Positions 57,001 to 64,000 of a DNA stretch of 64,000 bases are shown one piece after another (position 1 is the stretch's first letter; the number at the start of each line of letters is the position of its first letter). Below the pieces are notes generated by a model. That model did no database searches. It saw nothing but the letters and a program-made list of their open reading frames with translations, and had not been told where the DNA came from. The DNA is from Lomentospora prolificans (Eukaryota; Ascomycota; Sordariomycetes; Microascales; Microascaceae), in NCBI GenBank assembly GCA_029532625.1, contig JARFXM010000004.1:124001-188000 (forward strand), read 5' to 3'. A program made the position numbers and the translations under genes.

Positions 57001-57577
57001 AGTCGAGCGATTCTTGATCCAGCCGGGTGGCACGTCTCACGCCCTCCCCCGGATCTGCACCCCCCACGTGTGTGCTTGAAGAGCTCTCGTAGGGCCAGAG
57101 CTTGGTGATTGGCCCCGTGGCGCGACAAGTCCCAACGTCGTACTGGTGTTATACTCCGGTCCGTCTCGACGCAACCGGGTCTGCCAACGACCGACGCCTT
57201 TTTTTGCTTGGCCGACAGCTTCCTGATCGGGAAACACTGCATTATGCTGTCTTTTTTGAGGGCGTGCAAGCATGGAGAGACCCGACTGCTGCTGGATACG
57301 GCGCCGTGGACCGAGTTATGTGCGTGCCAAGTCGATTTATTAGAAACTGCTCGAGGGGCGTGCACCTACGAGCCAGCGTCCATGGGCATCTCCACGAGGG
57401 AAAGCCTGGGCTTACTACGATGCGAGAGCTCGAAGATAAAGATCGGAGTCCTCCCGCTGTTCGTCGCTCCATCAAAGGGCATCTCGTTTCTCGGTTCATC
57501 CAGCATACGCTCTCTCTGTCTCTCATTTCCCCAGACAGCCCAGAGTGTTTGAGCCTAGAAGCGCTTCAACTTTCACC
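54032..57577. other. Gene-free 3.5 kb upstream of phosphate symporter
   Basis: No gene recognised. Four CACGTG palindromes (55106-55111, 55425-55430, 56076-56081, 57065-57070) are spread through it. A short tandem repeat (CTCTGGTCGCCG twice) lies at about 56044-56068. Confidence 0.5.
57065..57070. promoter_or_regulatory. CACGTG, possible NUC-1/Pho4 site
   Basis: CACGTG at 57065-57070, about 510 bp before the symporter ATG, in a context CCCCACGTGTGTG. In Neurospora and yeast the phosphate-starvation factors NUC-1/Pho4 bind CACGTG upstream of phosphate transporter genes, so it is a reasonable candidate. Confidence 0.45.
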
Positions 57578-59719
57578 ATGGCGCTCCACGAATATGACTA
57601 CATCTTTGCCATTGGCACTTTGTTTGCCATGCTTGATGCCTACAACAACGGTGCAAGTGAGTTCTTCCCTCCTTCGACTTCTCAACCCTACCCTTTCTTC
57701 TCCGGGGTTTCTCTCGACTCTTTAACTTCCCTTCTCTCCCCTCTTGCGAGACAGTATCACACGTCCCAATACCCAATACCTCTCTCTCTCCGCCACACGA
57801 GCTCCCTGCCTTTTCCACACACGAAACCCTTGTATCCTTCCATTCCCTTTACACCCGGCCACTTTTGCTAACCGACTTCCCCCCCCCTCGCAGACGATGT
57901 CGCCAACTCGTGGGCTACCTCGGTCTCGTCGAGGTCCGTCACCTACCGACAGGCCATGGTCTTCGGCACCATCTTCGAGTTGCTCGGTGCTATCTGCGTC
58001 GGCGCCCGTACCGCCGACACCATCAAGAACGGCATCATCCCCAACTCCGCCTTCCAGGACAACGCCGGTGTCCAGATGATGGCCTTTACCTGCGCTCTGG
58101 CCGCTGCCTCCTCTTGGGTCATGTGGTGCACGCGACACTCCGCCCACGTCTCCTCTACCTACTCCCTCGTCTCCGCCGTCGCCGGTGTCGGTGTCGCCAC
58201 CGTCGGCGCCTCTCAGGTCCAATGGGGCTGGAACAACGGCAAGGGTCTCGGTGCCATCTTTGCTGGTCTCTTCATGGCCCCTGCCATCTCGGCTTGCTTC
58301 GGCTCCATCATCTTCATGCTCATCAAGCTGTCCGTCCATCTTCGCCAGAACTCTGTCAAGAAGGCCGTCTACAGCTCTCCCTTTTGGTTCCTCCTCGCCG
58401 CTACCATTTGCACCCTTTCCATCGTCTACAAGGGCTCGCCCAGCCTTGGCCTGTCCAAGAAGCCCGGTTGGTACATTGCCGCCGTCACCTTGGGCACCGG
58501 CGGTGGTGTCTGCCTCCTCTCCATCATCTTCTTCGTCCCCTACCTTCACGCCAAGGTCATCAAGAAGGACTACACCGTGAAGTGGTACCACGTCATCCAG
58601 GGTCCCCTCCTTTTTAAGCGCCCCGCCCCCGAGGACTCCGAGCGCGCCGCCGTTCCCGACTATGCTGTCGTCCAAACCGACAACGAGAAGAACAACGCCG
58701 TTGCTTCCACTCCCAAGTCCCTTGCCGAGTCCAACTTGACTACCGACCCCAAGGAGCTCAACATGCCCGAGCCCGCCCAGGACTCCGAGAAGCAGATGGT
58801 CAACGACGAGGCTAGGCAGCTCACCCACAAGGAGCTCGTCGAGCTCGGCGACCGCCGCCTCCGTGAGAAGCTCATGAAGAAGGCTGGTCCCATTGGCTGG
58901 GCTCTCCGCACCCTCCGTGACAACCCCATGGGCCCTGGCCAGATCTATGAACTTCACAACATCAAGATGGCCGCCAAGCGTCTCCCTGCTCTCATCACCT
59001 GCGGTCTCCTCTACGGTTTCCACTACGATATTCATGCCGCCCAGACCGGTATCGCTGGTACTCCCGACGGCGAGCGCATGAACCGCGTCTACTCCTATGC
59101 CAAGAAATATCCGAATGAGGTGGAGCACACCTACTCCTTCATCCAGGTTATCACTGCTTGCACTGCATCCTTCGCCCACGGTGCCAACGATATCGGTAAC
59201 TCTGTCGGCCCTTGGGCTGTCATTTACTCTGCCTGGAGCACCGGAAACGCCGCCGCCGCCAAGGCTCCCGTCCCTGTCTGGCAGCTCGCCGTTCTTGCCA
59301 TCATGATCTCCATCGGCCTCATTACCTACGGTTATAACATCATGAAGGGTAAGCTTTTTTTTTTTTTCTTTTCTTTTCCTCCCTAACAGTTTCCTCGTAT
59401 CACTTTACGTCTTCTAACCTCGTTTTCTATAGTCATGGGTAACAAGATCACATACCACTCCCCCAGCCGTGGTAGCTCCATGGAGATGGGCGCCGCTCTT
59501 ACAGTCCTCGTCTTCTCGCAGTACTCTCTCCCCGTCTCCACCTCCATGTGCATCACTGGTGCCACCGTCGGTGTCGGTCTCTGCAATGGTACCTGGAGGG
59601 CCGTCAACTGGCAGCGAGTCGGCCTTTTGCTCACCTCGTGGATCGCCACTATTCCCATTGCTGGCACCCTCGGCGGTGTCCTCATGGGTCTCTTTCTCAA
59701 CGCTCCTCACTTTGGTTAA
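57578..59719 (+). CDS. pho-4: Na+/phosphate symporter, PHO-4/PHO89 family
   Basis: Plasma-membrane high-affinity phosphate transporter of the inorganic phosphate transporter family. Exons 57578-57656, 57894-59348, 59433-59719, 606 aa. The paired PD001131-type signatures are present: D-A-Y-N-N-G-A-N-D-V-A-N-S (across intron 1) in the N-terminal half and F-A-H-G-A-N-D-I-G-N-S-V-G-P in the C-terminal half. A hydrophilic loop of about 200 residues (Lys/Glu-rich, around D-S-E-K-Q-M) separates the halves, as in the family. Starts within helix 1 with no cleavable signal. Codon use is strongly biased, suggesting high expression. Expected to be induced by phosphate starvation; CACGTG motifs lie upstream. 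Confidence 0.95.
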
Positions 59720-60776
59720 AAAGGCTTTTTCATCCAACTCCCTCATGGCGGGCGGGGATGATGTGGATAGATTGTTCGGTGATAGATAACAGCAATAATG
59801 CACTCTTTTGTATTTCATCATTTAAATTCCTTATAATATAATCGGCTGTGGTAACCTCGAATCGGAATTCCAGTTTTTTTTCTTCTTCTTCTGTCTTTGA
59901 AAAATCGGTATTATTGGGCTGCATTGTACTTGTCTAAAATCCCGCTATGTGAATCAGCCTCATTTGGTAACAGAATATATGTCCGCTAGCCTCGAGCGAC
60001 CGATGATTCAGAGTGAATGAAAGAATCCCCGGAACAAGCCAAGTACACACACTCGACCTGCGAACCTTTGCCCCTCTGTTTTGAATTCCCGGGAGTGACC
60101 AAGGGCGAGTGGCGGTGGGGGATGTCATCAAGAGATCATTCTGCGCTAGACTATGTCTGCTGTCAATACATGTCAATCAGCTGAAACCTCGGTGAGCTTG
60201 AAACGGTTAATTGCTCATGAGGGGGGCCGATATTGGTGCTGGCGGACAAGCCTCACACCTTTATGGGCTACTTTGAACCTACAACCTTATATTGTTTGAT
60301 GCAGTGAAGCATAGTTCGACGCTAGCCCGGGATGAGAGAGCTGGTCGAAGCTGCAAGGTAGATATGCGCGGGATTGACAGGGATGAAAAGACTCCCTAGA
60401 GCTAGCAAGACTACGTTCACGGGAGGAGAGGGTTAAAGTGAGGAAAGGTAACAATTAGGTCTTAAAACGCTGCACCTATGCGACATCTATGTAACCGGGG
60501 GGTCCTTTCCCCTCCATCCCAAAACATCTATCCAGCCTCCTCAAGACCCAGTCCCAAGGGCGTTGAAGCTGAGAAGAAAAGAGAAAAAGAGTCGTCTCGC
60601 AATCAGGGGTGATATCTTTGGTGCTGCGGAATCTTGCACGAGCCCTTCTCCTTTTCAATCAATAAAATAAAAACTTTTTGTTTCATTTCCATTCGCGTTT
60701 CAATCTGGGCGGTACTGCCAGCGACCAAAAAAAAGCGACGCGAGTCAAAACAACATGTCATTAGAGTAGTCGTAAT
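59720..60776. other. Intergenic 1.1 kb between convergent 3' ends
   Basis: 3' regions of the symporter and the C9-methyltransferase genes; no gene recognised. Confidence 0.55.
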
Positions 60777-62690
60777 CTACTGAGGAAGGATGGCCTTGCC
60801 AGCAGCCTTGGCCTTGGCGAGGGCACCGTGAAGACCATACTGAGCGGCGACGCCGTCGATGCGATGAACGGTGTTGAGGTTCTTGACGACGACAAACTGG
60901 AAGCAGGTGGCGCTTCCCTGTCGAGAGGCAATGGTGGACCAGGCAAGGAAGAGCTCCCAAATCTGCAAAGAGGACGGACAAAACGTTAGCAAAATGGAAA
61001 AAGAGAGCGGGCATTACTTCTTCGGGTTTATTAAAGAGAAATGCACGGGAGGCATGAACTTACCCTGTACCATCGCACGCCGTACTTGGCCTTGACCTTG
61101 TCGGCGTTGCCGATCCAGTTGCGGTACCAGCGCCAGAGGGTTCCAGAGTAGTGAACACCGATGGTGTCGATGCTCTTGATCTCGAAGCCGGCCCTCTCAA
61201 GGCAGAAGGTGTAGTACCAGAGGGGAGTGGAAGCGTCGGCACCGGGGAAGATGTACTTGTTGAGGTAGAGGCCCCAGACGAAATCCTCGTACTGCCAAGC
61301 CTGTCGGAGACCAGAAAGCTGGACGTACATGGCGCCATCATCCTCGAGCAGGTCGTAGCACTGGCGGAAGAAACCGGTGAGCTTGCGGATACCGACGTGC
61401 TCGCCCATCTCCAACTGGGTGATCTTGTCGAACTTGCGGCCGGTCATGTCGCGGTAGTCCATGCACTCAATCATGCTCTGCTCCTCGGGGACGCCGGCGC
61501 GACGGAGGGCGTCGTTGCCCCAGGCGGTCTGGTTCTTGGCGATCGTGAGACCGGTGACCTTGGCGCCGTAGTTGAGGGAGGCGAACCTGGCGAGGGTACC
61601 CCAGCCGCAGCCGATGTCGAGCATCCTCTCGCCCTCCTTGAGACCAATCTTTTCGCAGACGATGGCCATCTTGTTGTCCTGCATCTGCTCGAGGGTCTCC
61701 TCCTTGTCGGGGTCGGAGATGATACCCGAGGTGTAGATCATGCGGGGGCCGAGGAACCAGGCGTAGTGGTCGTTTCCGGCGTCGTAGGTGGGCTGGATCT
61801 GGTCCTCATCCTCTTGCCTGCTGTGGCCGATGCCGACATCGTAGAAGAAGTTGAAGATGATGAACTTGAGCAGGTCGACGGTGAAGGCAAAGGTGGCCCA
61901 GTCGTGGCGGTACTCTAGGACATCGAGGCAGTCGCCATTGAAGTCGACATCGCCGTTGAGGTACATGTTGGCAAAGGTCTGGATGGGGATCTTGCGCCGG
62001 CCGCTCCACTTGAGGCGATCGGACTCATTCTTGAAGGTGATGTACTGTTCGACGGGGCGGCCGGGGCACTTGACCTTGTCGTTGGTGGACGGGCTGTAGG
62101 TCGAGCTGAAGAGCCAATAGGTGGCCAGGATGGGGAAGAACAGGATGATACCGAAGAAGATGGAGGTCTTGAGGCCGCCGCCGAGCTTCCAGGCGATGTA
62201 GGTCGGGATACCGATCAGGAAGGCAAAGAGGAAGCCATTGGAGAAGCTCTCGTTGCCGGGGCCATCGGCGGGGAGCGGAGCATTGTGGATAGCGGGATAC
62301 TGTTTGAGAGAAGAACGACAGGATCAATTAGCTTTAGTCTGATCCGATAGGGGGTTTAATGGTATCCAAGAAGGGATCGGGTGATGGTTGGCTGGTGTGG
62401 AGAGGAATATATCAAGGTTGAAGGTGGGAAGGATCGGAACTCGGTCAATTGGGGCAATTGGGATGACAGAATTCGGGGTAAGCTTCTTTCCTACTCGCCG
62501 AGCTGTTTTTGGGTTTGTTTCGTCCCTGTTGTTCCTTTGGGAGGGGGAGGTGTGGGATAAAGCTTACCGTCGTCACCTTGACTCCGCAATCCTGGCCAGT
62601 CTCGAACTGGGACGGCTGGGCGGCAGGAGTCTCGATAAACTCGATGTCGGTCTCGAGCTCCTGGCCGTCAATTGGGCCTTTGTTCCCCAT
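60777..62690 (-). CDS. MTS1: Sphingolipid C9-methyltransferase
   Basis: SAM-dependent enzyme that methylates C9 of the sphingoid base of fungal glucosylceramides, in the ER. Minus-strand exons 62690-62568, 62299-61064, 60962-60777, 514 aa. Two hydrophobic helices lie near residues 55-100 (F-L-F-A-F-L-I-G-I-P-T-Y-I-A and I-L-F-F-P-I-L-A-T-Y-W-L), as in the known enzyme. The SAM motif I is L-D-I-G-C-G-W-G-T-L-A-R-F-A; also G-L-T-I-A-K-N-Q and the cyclopropane-synthase-like E-M-G-E-H-V-G. Total length and order fit the family. Strong codon bias suggests steady expression. Glucosylceramide methylation is a conserved fungal trait, so this marks the right-hand end as core genome. Confidence 0.93.
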
Positions 62691-64000
62691 GATGAAGTGC
62701 GTAAGCTGGAAACGGGAAGGGGGGGAGGAAGAGAAGGGAGGGATTGGTGGTGGTGAGGAATCGGAATCTGGGTCGGATGACTTGGGGAAGCTTGGGGGAG
62801 CTGCGAAGATTCCAGGAGGCGGAGAGGAAAAGAAAAAAAGCCAATTTGTTGGCTTCAGCGTGGCTTGTGATTGGCAGGGTCCAGGCAACAGAATAGATTA
62901 TGCCGAGGGAATAACGAGGGATAAGGTAAGGATAACGGAGAATAAGTGGAGGGATAAGCATCATACGAATGCCTTGGCACGAGGGACAATAGGCGGAGCT
63001 TAACAAACTTGGCTGGCAGAAGCAAGAGCCGCTGATAATGGCTTCATTTCGACTTCAGTCGCACCAGCGCCTTCCCCCTCGAATGACATGGCGCAGGCTA
63101 AATTATGCTATCGCACAATTTATGCCCCTGGTTAATGCACTAGCTCCGCAAGGTGCAATGTCGACACCAGAAAGCACGTGGGGGCTGCTGACGTAAACCT
63201 TATTATCAAATGGCCAGAACCAAAGAATCCGTTTCCCATTGTACCTTTCCTGCCCCTTTGGTTTTTGTCTTGATGTATCAATCAATCAATCTGCCCTGAG
63301 ACGCCGACTACAAGCGCGTGGTCGTGGTAGCTGTTGAATTTTCTCCAATTCCGTCCAAGAAACAACGGGCCAATTGGATATCAGAGTCGGCAAGATGTCA
63401 GTTTAACGTGGTGCTGACGGCGCCTGAAGTCACCCCATTTGAACGGCCAAGAAAGCCACGTCGTGTGGGAATGACGAGCGGAATCCTCTGAATCCTTCTC
63501 CAGGGTTGGCGGAACCTAGCCTGTGCGGCGACGTCAACTTTTCTTTGCGTCGGATCGCTGGCTTTCTGGACCCAAACCTGTTCAGCAAGGCCAGGCGGCG
63601 GGCATGGGATTCTTTATCGTGAGTAGATAATTCCGGGCCACACCAACCGTGCAGTCGCTCCAATATTCCATCACTGCGATGCGCCTGGGATTTTGTAGTG
63701 GAAAGCACTGCTGTCCTGCCGTAGATCAAGGGACCGCGGTGAACGAAGCCAAGTGAAACTGGCTTCACAGTCAGCGCTGGCCAGGCCATCAATCGCCAGC
63801 TCACCACGCCAGGCTGGCCACCAACTCCCAAAATCATCCTCTAAGGTTACAACAAGGTCATGTCAGGCCAATAGCCCTACGCAAGCGCCTCAACACACGG
63901 ACCGGGCACCATCCACCATCATGGAAGCCCGTCCGGTTTTGAATTCAAAGCCAAGCCGACACGGTTCAAGATGGCGCCCAGCAGGGTAGGCCTCGAGTGT
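62691..64000. other. Intergenic to window end, promoter of the methyltransferase
   Basis: Upstream of the minus-strand methyltransferase gene. No other gene recognised; the window may end inside a neighbour's promoter. Confidence 0.5.

Noticed and set aside
57722..59179. A 485-codon minus-strand open frame opposite the phosphate symporter
   Set aside because: It is Gly/Asp/Val-rich, as produced by the complement of a strongly C-ending codon bias; the sense strand carries the phosphate symporter signatures.
61151..61918. A 255-codon plus-strand frame opposite the C9-methyltransferase
   Set aside because: Same codon-bias artefact; the real motifs are on the minus strand.

Overview
The window looks like a contig from a filamentous ascomycete (Pezizomycotina, probably a sordariomycete). 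Evidence: nearly every gene is split by 50-65 nt introns with GT..AG ends and CTAAC/CTAAT branch sites; the families are fungal (Zn2Cys6 regulator, cutinase, CBM1 on a GH43 enzyme, DM13/GPI protein, PHO-4 type phosphate symporter, sphingolipid C9-methyltransferase). No tRNA, rRNA, CRISPR or complete transposon was recognised.

Layout. 2.1-3.1 kb: cutinase/acetylxylan esterase. 4.1-12.3 kb: a compact sugar-use cluster in two divergent pairs: intracellular GH1 beta-glucosidase <> MFS sugar/H+ symporter, then Zn2Cys6 regulator <> secreted (alpha/alpha)6-type protein that I read as GH162-like (endo-beta-1,2-glucanase). Together they could cut an extracellular beta-glucan, import the disaccharide and hydrolyse it inside the cell under a dedicated regulator. 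12.5-13.3 kb: four-pass membrane protein. 15-17.7 kb: secreted copper amine oxidase. 19-21 kb: class C beta-lactamase-like serine hydrolase. 21-23 kb: a damaged and an intact DUF985 cupin. 25-28 kb: Gal80-like pseudogene, then a FRE ferric reductase. 29.6 kb: DM13 GPI protein. 30-33 kb: relics (Ecm33-like, GH55, bZIP). 34-37.6 kb: GH43-CBM1 convergent with a P450. 38.7-39.4 kb: relic of an F-box/LRR-like hypothetical family. 41.6-47 kb: GT32 glycosyltransferase, small C2H2 zinc-finger protein, small Gly/Val-rich protein, single-pass membrane protein. 47-57 kb: almost gene-free, holding a frameshifted small secreted Cys-rich gene and a tyrosinase pseudogene. 57.6-62.7 kb: PHO-4 symporter and sphingolipid C9-methyltransferase, both intact housekeeping-type genes.

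Two themes stand out: the self-contained beta-glucoside cluster, and the unusual number of dying genes (at least seven to eight) between 21 and 54 kb, several carrying TAA/TAG where the family keeps a sense codon. That pattern fits an accessory region that has undergone relaxed selection and perhaps RIP-like mutation. All gene models were built by eye from splice signals and family memory; no alignment or search was run.
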